Of a stretch of DNA of 64,000 nucleotides, positions 26,280 through 35,491 are shown one piece after another. Where the stretch lies: assembly GCF_900112195.1 (NCBI RefSeq), contig NZ_FOKR01000004.1:154114-218113 (forward strand), given 5' to 3'. The notes beneath the pieces are model-generated. The model saw only the letters and a program-made list of their open reading frames with translations. It ran no database searches and was not told the DNA's origin. This DNA comes from Butyrivibrio sp. YAB3001. GTDB taxonomy: Bacteria > Bacillota > Clostridia > Lachnospirales > Lachnospiraceae. The translations under genes and the position numbers were made by a program. The first letter of the stretch is position 1. Every line of letters begins with the position of its first letter.

Positions 26280-27578
26280 TCACTGTTTGGCTGTTTCTGG
26301 GGAGGTAGAATATTTTTTCCCCTGGCATGATGGCAGAAACTGAGAACTGAACATTCTCAAATGCTGCGCAAAATCTCTATCCGACTTATTAAAATAGTCA
26401 TAGTTAACAGGATTGGTATCATCCCAAGTAAGATCAACATTATAATAATCTTTCCCAATTTTAACCATGTTCCAGCCATGCAGACCGCCACCTGAAGCTG
26501 ATCCGCCCCATCCTGCAACAAAATACGTTGGCACGCCAGCCTTTTGCATTATATATTGGAATGCTTTTGAATAGCCTGCGCAAACCGTATCATTACCAAC
26601 TATTGCGCTATATGCACTTTGATCCATTGTCCCACTTGAATAGTTCAGCTTATTAGCAAGATAATTGTGTATAAAAACTTCCTTTTCATATTCAGTATTC
26701 AGCTCACGCGCCTGCGAAGCAATGCTTTCTGCCACGCTTTCAAAATCCATTTTAGCCGATGTGATATCCTGCAATTCATCTGTATAATAGGAAAGTTCAA
26801 CCTTTACGACATTTCCATTATAATCATATTCCGTATACATCTTATTATTTAACCAGAATAATTCCGGATGATCGAATGAAACACTTAAAAATGCATTATA
26901 CCACTCATCTGAATTAACATTTGTATATATTGGAATAAAGGTTGTTTTTAAATCAATCGCACTGGAATAAATCTGTTTATATATGTCTTTCCCCTTATCA
27001 TCAAGCATGTAATAATATGGATAATACTCCTTGTCAAAAGAAATATCTTTTCCCGGGCTCCCCATGCTTGTATTCTTGATAGCTTCCTGTAATTGTCCTG
27101 CATCCTCCAGTTTTATCACATTTCTCTCTGTCAACACATAATCATTATACGCATCTTCCTGATACCCCATTTCATCATTTGGGGTTAATGTGGAAAGAGC
27201 TTTCTCAGCAAGATTCTGTGTTAGACCATTTGTATTCCATACTGAAGCATATTCTTGAAATGTTTTCTGTATCTGAACAATATCATCCTGCTCTTCAGAA
27301 GAATCTAATTCATTAACTTCCAGCTCATTCTCAGATGAAATCATATCTTCAATTTGTGATGTATCAGAAGTAGAGGATTCATTTACTGAATTGGTATTAC
27401 TTGTTTCATTTCCCTCTTCATCTTCTTTTTGTGATTCAATATAAACTTGTAATATTTTGGAAGTTTCAGATGCTCCCGCCGCAACATCGGGACTCAGACC
27501 ACAGAGTACGATAAAACCGCACAAAATAACGACAATTGTAAGAATAAATACCAATAATGTTCCTAATAATTTCTTCAT
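26280..27578 (-). CDS. Secreted/anchored transglutaminase-like cysteine protease-fold protein
   Basis: 432 residues. An N-terminal hydrophobic segment (about 4-28) acts as signal or anchor; a Glu/Ser/Asn-rich acidic region follows (about 45-100). The C-terminal transglutaminase-like core has a complete triad: C333 (TVCAGYSKAF), H367 (LHGWNMV) and D382 (NVDLTWDD). Bacterial members act as proteases, peptidases or wall-modifying enzymes; the substrate is unknown. The start follows AAGGAAGGA. It is placed between infA and rpmJ, which are normally adjacent, together with a uracil permease gene. Confidence 0.85.
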   Translation of the reverse strand: MKKLLGTLLVFILTIVVILCGFIVLCGLSPDVAAGASETSKILQVYIESQKEDEEGNETSNTNSVNESSTSDTSQIEDMISSENELEVNELDSSEEQDDIVQIQKTFQEYASVWNTNGLTQNLAEKALSTLTPNDEMGYQEDAYNDYVLTERNVIKLEDAGQLQEAIKNTSMGSPGKDISFDKEYYPYYYMLDDKGKDIYKQIYSSAIDLKTTFIPIYTNVNSDEWYNAFLSVSFDHPELFWLNNKMYTEYDYNGNVVKVELSYYTDELQDITSAKMDFESVAESIASQARELNTEYEKEVFIHNYLANKLNYSSGTMDQSAYSAIVGNDTVCAGYSKAFQYIMQKAGVPTYFVAGWGGSASGGGLHGWNMVKIGKDYYNVDLTWDDTNPVNYDYFNKSDRDFAQHLRMFSSQFLPSCQGKKYSTSPETAKQ

Positions 27579-27648
27579 AGCGATTCCTTCCTTGTCCTAC
27601 GCACATGAATCTTTATCAGTATATCGGCATGTTTTCATTAATAAATAA

Positions 27649-27744
27649 GGCGACTGAAACAATAAGAAATAGGGCGTATTTCAATGGTGCTCTCCATAAA
27701 TGGCGCATCCAAGCCGTTTTTCCATTATCATTATTTCAGTCACC
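27649..27744 (-). ncRNA. 96-nt long-stem RNA element upstream of the transglutaminase gene
   Basis: Arms 27649-27663 and 27730-27744 pair along all 15 positions on the minus strand: 13 Watson-Crick and two G.U. The same positions would be A.C on the plus strand, so the wobble pattern supports a minus-strand RNA. The 66-nt interior holds ATGG/CCAT. It starts 70 nt upstream of the transglutaminase ATG and 56 nt after the permease stop. No T run follows, so it is probably not a simple terminator. Confidence 0.55.
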
Positions 27745-27799
27745 AATTTTAAAATTTTAAAGAAATTTGTTTAAAAGATATATAAAGATTTATTGATAA

Positions 27800-29179
27800 T
27801 CATGATGCATTTCTATTATTAAAGCTGACACCACGATTGATATCTCCCTGATGATTAACTCCAAAATTATAATCATTTCCAGGAAGTATAGCATTTAATG
27901 TCACTCCAAGAAGTGCTGCAATAGCAAGTGAAGTAAGAGTTACAGTTGTACCAAATACTGTAAATGTAATACCATTCGAAAATCCCAATCCTGAAACAAG
28001 TATAACCGCTGCAACGATGAGATTTCTTGATTTAGTAAAGTCAACCTTATTTTCTACGACATTTCTTACACCAATGGCTGAAATCATACCATATAATACA
28101 AAACTGATACCGCCAATAATAGCTGTTGGCATTGTACCGATTACATCAGCAATCTTAGGAATAAAGCTTACTACAACAGCATAAACCGCCGCAATTCTAA
28201 CAACCTTTGGATCATATACCTTTGAAAGCTCTAAAACTCCAGTATTTTCACCATATGTTGTATTTGCAGGTCCACCGAACATTCCAGCAAATGCAGTTGC
28301 AAGTCCATCTCCAAGCAGAGTCCTGTGTAGTCCGGGCTCTTCAATGAAATTCAATCCTGTTGTCGCTGATATAGCAGAAATATCTCCAATATGTTCCATC
28401 ATAGTTGCTATAGCAATCGGTGCCATAACAAGAATCGCTGTAATATCAAATTTTGCAATTATAAATGGAGGAAGTCCTACCCAACTAGCTTCACTGATAG
28501 GTGCAAAATTTATAATTGCGCTACCATCAGCATTTGTAAATCCCATCGCCTGCATGATCAAAGCAACTACATAAGAAATTACTACTCCCATCAGGATTGG
28601 AATAATATTAAACATTCCTTTTCCCCATATGTTAAAAGCAATTACAACTGCAAGAGCAACAATTGCAAGAAACCAGTTGGCAGATGCATTACTTACTGCA
28701 GAAGGTGCAAGTGATAAACCTATGCAAATGATAATCGGTCCAGTAACAACCGGAGGAAGGAAATGCATTACTTTCTTTACTCCTACAAGTTTGATGATCA
28801 AAGCAAGAACGAGGTAAAGAAGTCCTGCTACAACAATACCACCACAAGCGTATGGCAGCTTTTCGCCAAACGACATATTTGCGTATTTACCTGTATCTAA
28901 CTGTGCTACAGTAGCAAAGCCTCCCAAAAATGCAAAAGATGAACCTAAAAATGCAGGAACTTTAAACTTTGAGCACAAATGAAATAATAATGTACCTATA
29001 CCTGCAAAGAATAATGTAACTTGTACAGACAATCCTTCACCATTAAAATAACCATTAACAAGAATCGGAACTAAAATCGTAGCTCCAAACATTGCAAACA
29101 TGTGCTGCAAGCCTAGTACCATCATTTTAGGCTTCCCCAATGTTGTTGCATCATAAATAGCTTTCCTTTTTTCTCCCAT
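27800..29179 (-). CDS. uraA: Uracil permease (NCS2 / UraA family)
   Basis: 459 residues with about 14 membrane segments. It imports uracil (or xanthine) with H+. The segment LQHMFAMFGATILVPIL is the NCS2 signature. The substrate-binding Glu residues are visible in TMMEHIGD and TYGENTGV (E. coli UraA E241/E290 equivalents), and AFLGSSFAFLGG matches UraA. GGGAGG precedes the ATG. It is separated from infA by a strong terminator, so it is its own transcription unit inside the ribosomal cluster. Confidence 0.9.
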   Translation of the reverse strand: MGEKRKAIYDATTLGKPKMMVLGLQHMFAMFGATILVPILVNGYFNGEGLSVQVTLFFAGIGTLLFHLCSKFKVPAFLGSSFAFLGGFATVAQLDTGKYANMSFGEKLPYACGGIVVAGLLYLVLALIIKLVGVKKVMHFLPPVVTGPIIICIGLSLAPSAVSNASANWFLAIVALAVVIAFNIWGKGMFNIIPILMGVVISYVVALIMQAMGFTNADGSAIINFAPISEASWVGLPPFIIAKFDITAILVMAPIAIATMMEHIGDISAISATTGLNFIEEPGLHRTLLGDGLATAFAGMFGGPANTTYGENTGVLELSKVYDPKVVRIAAVYAVVVSFIPKIADVIGTMPTAIIGGISFVLYGMISAIGVRNVVENKVDFTKSRNLIVAAVILVSGLGFSNGITFTVFGTTVTLTSLAIAALLGVTLNAILPGNDYNFGVNHQGDINRGVSFNNRNAS

Positions 29180-29214
29180 TTCTTACCTCCCTGATAATTA
29201 TAAAATCTTTTAAT

Positions 29215-29260
29215 ATAAAAATAACCCATAAGCACATGATAAACATCATGTACTTATGGG
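29215..29260 (-). terminator. Terminator of the spc operon after infA
   Basis: Arms 29225-29240 and 29245-29260 form a 16-bp stem (CCCATAAG at its base) with one position that is a U.G pair on the minus strand. TTATTTTTAT follows. It lies 11 nt past the infA stop and separates it from the permease gene. Confidence 0.8.
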
Positions 29261-29271
29261 CATATAACTAA

Positions 29272-29490
29272 TTATTTATCTCTCCAGATGATTCTTCCCT
29301 TAGTAAGATCATATGGTGACAACTCCAATGTAACTTTATCGCCAGGTAAAATTCTAATAAAGTTCTGACGAAGTTTTCCACTAATATGAGCTAAAACAAC
29401 ATGTCCATTTTCAAGTTCAACCTGGAACATTGTGTTCGGAAGTTTCTCAATTACTTTTCCTTCAATTTCAATTACATCAGCCTTTGACAT
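29272..29490 (-). CDS. infA: Translation initiation factor IF-1
   Basis: 72 residues, a single S1/OB fold. [19 protein letters not shown] and [19 protein letters not shown] are conserved. It binds the 30S A site during initiation. AAGGAGG precedes the ATG, and it lies 15 nt after map. Confidence 0.97.
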   Translation of the reverse strand: MSKADVIEIEGKVIEKLPNTMFQVELENGHVVLAHISGKLRQNFIRILPGDKVTLELSPYDLTKGRIIWRDK

Positions 29491-29505
29491 TCTTATCCTC
29501 CTTGT

Positions 29506-30264
29506 TCAAGACCATTCTAAAGTTAATATCTCTGGTTCGCCATCTGTAATGGCGATAGTATTCTCATAATGTGCAGCAAGTGAACCATCCATAGTAACAA
29601 CAGTCCAATCATCATCTAACCAACAAATCTTGCGATTCCCCATGGTTATCATAGGTTCTACACATATTGTCATATTTTTTTGAAGCTTGACACCACGTCT
29701 TAACTGCCTGTAATTAGGCACCATAGGATCTTCATGCAAATGAGTTCCTATTCCATGACCTGTAAGCTCTCTTACAATACCATATCCATGAGGAGTAATA
29801 TAATCATCAATTGCTCTGGATATATCATGTAGCCTGTTTCCAACCCTAGCCTTCTTTATACCTTCAAAAAAGCTTTCTCTGGTAACATCTATGAGCTTTT
29901 GAGCTTCTTCGCTTATTTTTCCAACACCCCAAGTTCGAGCAGCATCAGAATGATAGCCCTTATATATGAGTCCTGTATCAAAAGTAACAATATCACCTTC
30001 CTGCAGGATCCTATCAGCACTTGGTATTCCATGAACAACTTCATCATTCACAGAAATACACACAGAAGCAGGAAACCCTTCGTAATTTTTACAATTGGGA
30101 ATCCCCCCCAGAGCTCTTATGGTCTTTTCACCAATCTCATCCAACTCAAGGGTAGATACCCCCGGGCAGACAGCTGCTTTTAGTTCTTCATGAACCTTAG
30201 CCAAAAGATGTCCAGACTTTCTCATAAGATCTATTTCTTCATCTGTTTTAATAATAATAGCCAT
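29506..30264 (-). CDS. map: Methionine aminopeptidase type I
   Basis: 252 residues. It removes the N-terminal Met from nascent proteins using two metal ions. Ligands are in TFDTGLIYKGYHSDAAR (Asp, Asp), ELTGHGIGTHLHEDP (His) and the Glu of the VEPMIT and HYENTI segments. The ribosome site is weak. It is usually found between adk and infA, as here. Confidence 0.96.
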   Translation of the reverse strand: MAIIIKTDEEIDLMRKSGHLLAKVHEELKAAVCPGVSTLELDEIGEKTIRALGGIPNCKNYEGFPASVCISVNDEVVHGIPSADRILQEGDIVTFDTGLIYKGYHSDAARTWGVGKISEEAQKLIDVTRESFFEGIKKARVGNRLHDISRAIDDYITPHGYGIVRELTGHGIGTHLHEDPMVPNYRQLRRGVKLQKNMTICVEPMITMGNRKICWLDDDWTVVTMDGSLAAHYENTIAITDGEPEILTLEWS

Positions 30265-30285
30265 ATATAACTAAACCAATAAATA

Positions 30286-30927
30286 TCATCCAAGAATGCT
30301 AACGATATCGTTAAACACTTCCTGCATGTCCTTTGTACCATCTACTGTTTTCAAAATCTGTTTGTTTGTGTAATAATCGATAAGTGGCTGTGTCTGTTCA
30401 TGATATACTGACAATCTGTTTTGAACAGTTTCAGGCTTATCATCTTCTCTCTGAACAAGTTCAGATCCACAGTTATCACAAATGCCTTCTTTCTTAGGTG
30501 GAATATGCTCAATATGATAAGTTGCGCCACACTTAAGGCAAGCACGTCTTCCTGACATTCTTCTAACGATATTCTCATCCGGAACATCTACATTGATCGC
30601 AAAATCAACCTTATCGCCAAGCTTTGTAAGTTCCTTATCCAAAACATCAGCCTGAGGAATAGTTCTTGGAAATCCATCAAGAACATATCCATCTTTGCAA
30701 TCATCCTGAGCTACTCTGTCCAACAGAATTTCAACTGTTAATTCATCAGGAACAAGTAATCCCTTGTCCATATATTCCTTAGCTTTTAAACCAAGCTCAG
30801 TTCCGTTCTTCATGTTAGCTCTAAAAATATCACCGGTAGAAATATGCGGAATCTTATATTTATCCGCGATCATTTTTGCCTGCGTTCCCTTACCTGCGCC
30901 AGGCGCACCCAACATAATAATTTTCAT
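30286..30927 (-). CDS. adk: Adenylate kinase, zinc-binding LID form
   Basis: 213 residues catalysing ATP + AMP = 2 ADP. The P loop is [11 protein letters not shown], and the AMP site is STGDIFRA and [10 protein letters not shown]. The LID carries CLKCGATYH and CDNCG, the four-Cys zinc site of Gram-positive enzymes. It has its own promoter 45 nt upstream. Confidence 0.97.
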   Translation of the reverse strand: MKIIMLGAPGAGKGTQAKMIADKYKIPHISTGDIFRANMKNGTELGLKAKEYMDKGLLVPDELTVEILLDRVAQDDCKDGYVLDGFPRTIPQADVLDKELTKLGDKVDFAINVDVPDENIVRRMSGRRACLKCGATYHIEHIPPKKEGICDNCGSELVQREDDKPETVQNRLSVYHEQTQPLIDYYTNKQILKTVDGTKDMQEVFNDIVSILG

Positions 30928-30972
30928 AATTAAATTTAGTCCCCTTCAACAAAGTTTTTTAATGCAAATCCC

Positions 30973-31001
30973 ATTATAAAACAAGAAAGAAGAGGCTGCA
31001 A
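30973..31001 (-). promoter_or_regulatory. Promoter of adk-map-infA
   Basis: TTGCAG (30996-31001), a 17-bp spacer, then a perfect TATAAT (30973-30978) on the minus strand, between secY and adk. The -35 overlaps the secY-adk hairpin. Confidence 0.65.
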
Positions 31002-31031
31002 GACTCACAAATTGTGAGTCTTGTGACCTCT
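30991..31031 (-). promoter_or_regulatory. Stem-loop between secY and adk
   Basis: CAAGACTCACA (30999-31009) and TGTGAGTCTTG (31013-31023) pair perfectly around AAT, extended by AGAGG/CCTCT outside. No T run follows, though a weak terminator or processing role is possible. Confidence 0.5.
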
Positions 31032-31045
31032 TTCAATTTTAAATC

Positions 31046-32365
31046 TTAATCTTCCAAGAAGCCTTTGTAATTTCTTACAAGCATCTGTGATTCAACCTGC
31101 TTAATTGTCTCAAGGATAACGCTTACGACAATTATAAGGCTTGTACCACCAAAAGATACGCTAGCTCCGAACATGCCATTGAAAAAAATAGGCAATACAC
31201 CAATTATTGTAAGACCACATGCTCCAATAAATATAATGTAGTTCAGAATGTTTGTAAGATAATCACTGGTTGGTTTACCTGGTCTGATACCAGGAATAAA
31301 TCCGCCCTGCTTCTTCATATTATCTGCAATCTCAATTGGATTGAAGGTAATAGAAGTATAGAAATATGCGAAGAAGATAAGTAATAAAATATATACAATC
31401 AGACCAATTGAGTAATTCCAATGATTACGGTTAAACCAATTACTCTGATTCAAATATGCAACAAACTTGCCCCAGAAACCTGTACCATTATAACCAACAA
31501 GCTGTGTAATAATAAGTGGAAACTGGAACAATGACATTGCAAAAATAATAGGCATAACGCCAGCTGTGTTGACTTTCAAAGGAATTTCAGAACGATTTCC
31601 ACCGTATGTCTTTCTTCCCTGAATCTTCTTAGCGTACTGAACAGGAATTCTCCTCTCAGCACCGTTAAGAAGTACAACTAATACTACCATTGCAATAATA
31701 ACTGCAAGTATGATTATAGCTGAAACAACTCCCCTAGCAATAGGCTTACCATTTACGAACTGATCGTAAAGAGCCTTTATATCTGACGGCATTCTTGAAA
31801 GAATGTTAATAGTCAGAACAATTGAAATACCGTTTCCAACCCCATTATCTGTGATTCTTTCACCAATCCACATCAGGAATGCACTACCAGCAGTAAGGGC
31901 TGCCACAATCTGGATTACAAGGAAAACAGACTGTTCTGTAAGGAAGCCTGTGTTTCTGTAAAAACCAATTGACATTGCAATGGATTCGATAAGCGCCAAA
32001 GCAACAGTCACATATCTTGTGAGTGTTGTTAGCTTCTTTCTTCCATCTTCTCCATCTCTCTGCCATTCCTCAAATTTAGGAATTGCTATTGTAAGAAGCT
32101 GAATGATAATGGAAGATGTAATGTATGGTGTAATATTGAGTGCCAAGATTGACATATTCTCAAATGACCCACCAGTAAATCGATCCATGAAGCCAAAGGA
32201 ATCACTATCTGTAAGATTCTTAAACCAATTCTGGAATACTGAAACATTCATTCCAGGTACCGGAATAGCAGAACCAAGTCTGATTACACCAAGCATTGCA
32301 ATAGTGAAAAGAATCTTATTTCTTAACTCCTTGACTTTTAATGCATTCATTAGGGACTTAAACAT
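31046..32365 (-). CDS. secY: Protein translocase subunit SecY
   Basis: 439 residues with ten membrane segments, the channel of the Sec translocon. It has IRLGSAIPVPGMN at the start, LNITPYITSSIIIQLL, the cytoplasmic GNGISIVL and AERRIPVQYAKK loop, and PGIRPGKPTSDYL. The ATG overlaps the rplO stop (TAATG), showing coupling. Confidence 0.97.
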   Translation of the reverse strand: MFKSLMNALKVKELRNKILFTIAMLGVIRLGSAIPVPGMNVSVFQNWFKNLTDSDSFGFMDRFTGGSFENMSILALNITPYITSSIIIQLLTIAIPKFEEWQRDGEDGRKKLTTLTRYVTVALALIESIAMSIGFYRNTGFLTEQSVFLVIQIVAALTAGSAFLMWIGERITDNGVGNGISIVLTINILSRMPSDIKALYDQFVNGKPIARGVVSAIIILAVIIAMVVLVVLLNGAERRIPVQYAKKIQGRKTYGGNRSEIPLKVNTAGVMPIIFAMSLFQFPLIITQLVGYNGTGFWGKFVAYLNQSNWFNRNHWNYSIGLIVYILLLIFFAYFYTSITFNPIEIADNMKKQGGFIPGIRPGKPTSDYLTNILNYIIFIGACGLTIIGVLPIFFNGMFGASVSFGGTSLIIVVSVILETIKQVESQMLVRNYKGFLED

Positions 32366-32805
32366 TAGATCACCTCTGTAGTTCCACCAAGAGCCTCGAT
32401 TTTCTCTTTAGCTGATGCACTGAAAGCATTAGCTTTTACTGTAAGCTTCTTAGTAAATTCGCCGTTGCCAAGAATCTTTACGCCATCAAGTTCCTTCTTA
32501 ATGATTCCCTGATCCTTAAGTGCCTGAATATCAACTACTGCGTCATTATCAAACACTTCAAGTGCGCTAAGATTGATGCCTACGATATTCTTATGGTTAA
32601 TATTCTTGAAGCCTCTCTTAGGAAGTCTTCTGAACAATGGCATCTGGCCACCTTCGAAACCAAGTCTTGGTGCTCCTGAACGAGCCTTCTGACCCTTATG
32701 TCCCTTACCAGCAGTCTTGCCATTTCCTGAACCATGACCACGGCCTCTTCTAAAATTATCACTCTGTCTTGAACCTTCAGCAGGTCTTAAGTTGGATAAT
32801 TCCAT
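32365..32805 (-). CDS. rplO: Ribosomal protein L15
   Basis: 146 residues. It has the Gly/Arg/Lys-rich N-terminus ([20 protein letters not shown]) that threads into 23S rRNA, then [18 protein letters not shown] late 50S assembly protein. It is separated from rpmD by an unusually long 121-nt structured gap. Confidence 0.97.
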   Translation of the reverse strand: MELSNLRPAEGSRQSDNFRRGRGHGSGNGKTAGKGHKGQKARSGAPRLGFEGGQMPLFRRLPKRGFKNINHKNIVGINLSALEVFDNDAVVDIQALKDQGIIKKELDGVKILGNGEFTKKLTVKANAFSASAKEKIEALGGTTEVI

Positions 32806-32825
32806 TTTATTCCTCCTTATAAATG

Positions 32826-32898
32826 CCGGAGCTCGTACCGCTGCCGCAGTGCACTAGATTATTATACACCACTTGCGTATACATGGAACAGCTCCGGT
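32826..32898 (-). promoter_or_regulatory. Long stem-loop in the rpmD-rplO gap
   Basis: CCGGAGCT and AGCTCCGG are inverted at the two ends of a 72-nt segment. Inner arms CGCAGTG and CACTTGCG can extend the stem. The gap also contains TATAATAAT on the minus strand. L30 and L15 genes usually sit within a few nucleotides of each other. Confidence 0.5.
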
Positions 32899-32926
32899 TA
32901 CTATTTTTTGCTTGTATCGAAAAAAA

Positions 32927-33112
32927 TTAAATCTCTTCTACCTTAACGAGGTGTCTAATCTGCTGAATCTGGCCTCTTGTTGCAGCGTTATCAGGCAATT
33001 CAACACTACTGTTAAGCTTCTTGAATCCCATTGATTTAACAGTTGCTACGTGCTTAGGAATAGCACCAATTGTTGACTTAACCAATGTGATCTTAAGTTT
33101 CTTATCTGCCAT
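32927..33112 (-). CDS. rpmD: Ribosomal protein L30
   Basis: 61 residues. LKITLVKSTIGAIPKHVATV is followed by RGQIQQIRHLVKVEEI, the standard short bacterial L30. It lies 15 nt after rpsE. Confidence 0.96.
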   Translation of the reverse strand: MADKKLKITLVKSTIGAIPKHVATVKSMGFKKLNSSVELPDNAATRGQIQQIRHLVKVEEI

Positions 33113-33127
33113 TGATTTTCTCCTTTA

Positions 33128-33637
33128 TTATGCGGTTACTTCAGCTACAGATTTGCCGCGCTTAGCTGCAACTTCTTCAGGTGTCTTAAGCTGAGCAAGT
33201 CCATTGATTGTAGCATAAACAACATTCTGCTTATTGTTAGAACCAAGAGACTTTGTTCTGATATTTCTGATACCTGCAAGTTCACAAACAGAACGAGCAG
33301 GACCACCAGCGATGATACCAGTACCTTCTGGAGACTTCTTAAGTAAAACTTCAGCAGAACCGAACTTACCAATGAAATCATGTGTAATACTGTTGTTCTC
33401 ATCAAGAGGAACAGTAATAAGGTTCTTAGTAGCATCTTCCTTACCCTTACGGATAGCATCCGGGATTTCTGTTGATTTTCCCAGACCAACACCAACGTGT
33501 CCATTGTTGTCACCAACAACTACAAGGGCTGTGAACTTCATGTTACGTCCACCCTTAACAACCTTTGTAACACGTTTGATGGTTACAACTTTATCTGTCA
33601 ATTCGAGCTGACTTGCATCTACGATATTACGCTTCAT
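33128..33637 (-). CDS. rpsE: Ribosomal protein S5
   Basis: 169 residues. The N-terminal double-stranded RNA-binding domain has [20 protein letters not shown] and the loop [20 protein letters not shown]. The C-terminal part has [17 protein letters not shown]. It contributes to decoding accuracy and mRNA unwinding at the 30S entry. Confidence 0.97.
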   Translation of the reverse strand: MKRNIVDASQLELTDKVVTIKRVTKVVKGGRNMKFTALVVVGDNNGHVGVGLGKSTEIPDAIRKGKEDATKNLITVPLDENNSITHDFIGKFGSAEVLLKKSPEGTGIIAGGPARSVCELAGIRNIRTKSLGSNNKQNVVYATINGLAQLKTPEEVAAKRGKSVAEVTA

Positions 33638-33655
33638 TTTGTGTTTTCTCCCTTC

Positions 33656-34024
33656 TTAGAATTCAAGGCCAGCTTCTCTGGCAGCGTCAGCCAAAGCTTT
33701 AACCTTACCGTGGTAAATATAACCACCTCTGTCAAATACAACGGCTTTGATGCCCTTTTCAAGAGCTCTCTTTGCAACTACATCTCCAATCTTTGTAGCA
33801 GCTGCAATGTCGTCTGTATTCTTAAGCTCTGCCTTGATGTCTTTTTCAAGAGTTGAAGCAGATACAAGTGTCTTGCCAGCAACATCATCAATAACCTGTG
33901 CATATACGTGATTATTGCTTCTAAAAACAGCAAGTCTTGGTCTCTCAGCTGTACCACTGAAACGATTACGGATCTTCATGTGCTTTTTAACACGAATTTC
34001 CTGTCTGGATTCTTTACTAACCAT
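33656..34024 (-). CDS. rplR: Ribosomal protein L18
   Basis: 122 residues. A basic N-terminus ([20 protein letters not shown]) is followed by [18 protein letters not shown]. It binds 5S rRNA within the 50S central protuberance. It lies between rplF and rpsE. Confidence 0.97.
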   Translation of the reverse strand: MVSKESRQEIRVKKHMKIRNRFSGTAERPRLAVFRSNNHVYAQVIDDVAGKTLVSASTLEKDIKAELKNTDDIAAATKIGDVVAKRALEKGIKAVVFDRGGYIYHGKVKALADAAREAGLEF

Positions 34025-34043
34025 TTTGCACTCTCCTTATCTA

Positions 34044-34583
34044 TTATTTCTTACCGGTCTTACCAACTTTACGTCTGATAACCTCATCAGAATACTTGAT
34101 ACCCTTGCCCTTATATGGCTCTGGAGCTCTCTTCTCTCTGATGATTGCAGCATGCTGGCCAACCGCTTCTTTGTCGATACCCTTAACTGTGATTACCTGA
34201 CCCTCAACAACTGTCTCAACGCCTTCTGGATCAACAATTTCTACTGGGTGAGAATAACCAAGTGTAAGAGAGAGTGTCTTACCATTCTTAGCAGCTCTAT
34301 AACCTACACCGTTAACTTCAAGCTTCTTCTCGAATCCTTCTGTTACACCAACAACCATGTTGTTGAGAAGGCTTCTTGAAAGTCCGTGTAAAGCCTTAGT
34401 CTTCTTCTGATCGTCAGGTCTCTTAACTTCGATCTGACCGTCTTCCTGTGAGAAAGAAATTTCAGCAGGAAAAACTCTTGTAAGGGTTCCCTTAGGTCCC
34501 TTAACAGTCACCTTATTATTTTCTGCAACTTCTACTGTAACTCCAGCAGGAACTGCGATTGGCATTTTTCCAATTCGTGACAT
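34044..34583 (-). CDS. rplF: Ribosomal protein L6
   Basis: 179 residues with two related domains. [18 protein letters not shown] opens it, and the C-terminal RNA-binding segment [21 protein letters not shown] is conserved. It lies near the factor-binding site of the 50S subunit. Confidence 0.97.
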   Translation of the reverse strand: MSRIGKMPIAVPAGVTVEVAENNKVTVKGPKGTLTRVFPAEISFSQEDGQIEVKRPDDQKKTKALHGLSRSLLNNMVVGVTEGFEKKLEVNGVGYRAAKNGKTLSLTLGYSHPVEIVDPEGVETVVEGQVITVKGIDKEAVGQHAAIIREKRAPEPYKGKGIKYSDEVIRRKVGKTGKK

Positions 34584-34598
34584 GCCCGTACCTCCAAT

Positions 34599-35000
34599 TT
34601 ACCAAATGAATGCAAGAACTTCGCCACCAACCTGAAGTTCTCTTGCTTTTTTATCAGTTACAACGCCCTGGTTTGTAGAAAGAATAGCTATTCCAAGACC
34701 GCCTAATACTCTAGGAAGTTCATCCTTGCCTGCGTATACACGAAGACCAGGCTTAGAAATTCTCTTAAGGCCTGTGATAACCTTATCGTTTCTATCTGCA
34801 CCATACTTAAGAGTGATGTGAAGAGTCTTGAATGCACCATCTTCAACAACGTCTAACTTCTTAATATATCCCTCATCAAGAAGAATGTTTGCAATTGCAA
34901 GTTTCATCTTTGAAGAAGGAACATCAACAGTGTCATGTTTTGCAGTATTTGCGTTACGAATTCTTGTAAGCATATCTGCAATAGGATCGTTCATTGCCAT
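34599..35000 (-). CDS. rpsH: Ribosomal protein S8
   Basis: 133 residues. [20 protein letters not shown] and the C-terminal [20 protein letters not shown] are diagnostic. It binds 16S helix 21 and in E. coli represses the spc operon. The unusual structured gap directly upstream (35001-35284) is therefore of interest. AAGGAGG precedes the ATG. Confidence 0.97.
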   Translation of the reverse strand: MAMNDPIADMLTRIRNANTAKHDTVDVPSSKMKLAIANILLDEGYIKKLDVVEDGAFKTLHITLKYGADRNDKVITGLKRISKPGLRVYAGKDELPRVLGGLGIAILSTNQGVVTDKKARELQVGGEVLAFIW

Positions 35001-35284
35001 TTTAAAATTGCCTCCTTAAATATTTTTGCTTCGCCTTACTACTCCCCGAATTGAGCAGAGACACGAAGCCGCAATGCGCGCTTTTGTGTTACTCAATACT
35101 GTCTATTATATCAGTATATGACTCTTAAACAACGAAGAATAATAATTTATTATTACCTTTTTATATCTATATTTAGTGGTCTCCATCCCAGACCACCGAA
35201 GTGGAAGTTCTGTCCGCATGCTGCGCATGCGTCAGAACAAAACGTCATACTAAGTTCAGACAAACCTTACTTAGTATTAACTTA
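35001..35284 (-). ncRNA. Multi-hairpin intercistronic RNA between rpsN and rpsH
   Basis: 284 nt without a gene. Stems: ATACTAAGT/ACTTAGTAT (35247-35277), GTTCTG/CAGAAC with inner GCATGC/GCATGC (35207-35238), GTGGTCT/AGACCAC (35176-35196), an overlapping CCAC/GTGG tetraloop stem (35193-35204) that excludes the previous one, and ATTGAG/CTCAAT with inner ACACGAAG/CTTTTGTGT (35050-35097). The overlap of two stems makes a switch possible. The role is unknown. Confidence 0.5.
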
Positions 35285-35470
35285 TTACCAAGATGCCTTA
35301 CGTACACCAGGAATTTCGCCCTTGTATGCAAGCTCACGGAAGCAAATTCTGCAGATTCCGTACTTTCTAAGATAAGCATGAGGACGACCGCAGATCTTAC
35401 AACGGTTATAAGCACGTGTAGAGAACTTTGGTTTCATCTGCTGTTTCAACTTCATGGATAATTTAGCCAT
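35285..35470 (-). CDS. rpsN: Ribosomal protein S14, zinc-binding type
   Basis: 61 residues. CKICGRPH and [22 protein letters not shown] give the four zinc Cys (C24, C27, C40, C43) of the short type Z S14 found in Firmicutes. It assembles into the 30S head. Confidence 0.97.
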   Translation of the reverse strand: MAKLSMKLKQQMKPKFSTRAYNRCKICGRPHAYLRKYGICRICFRELAYKGEIPGVRKASW

Positions 35471-35491
35471 GTGTTCTATTCCCTCCTATAA

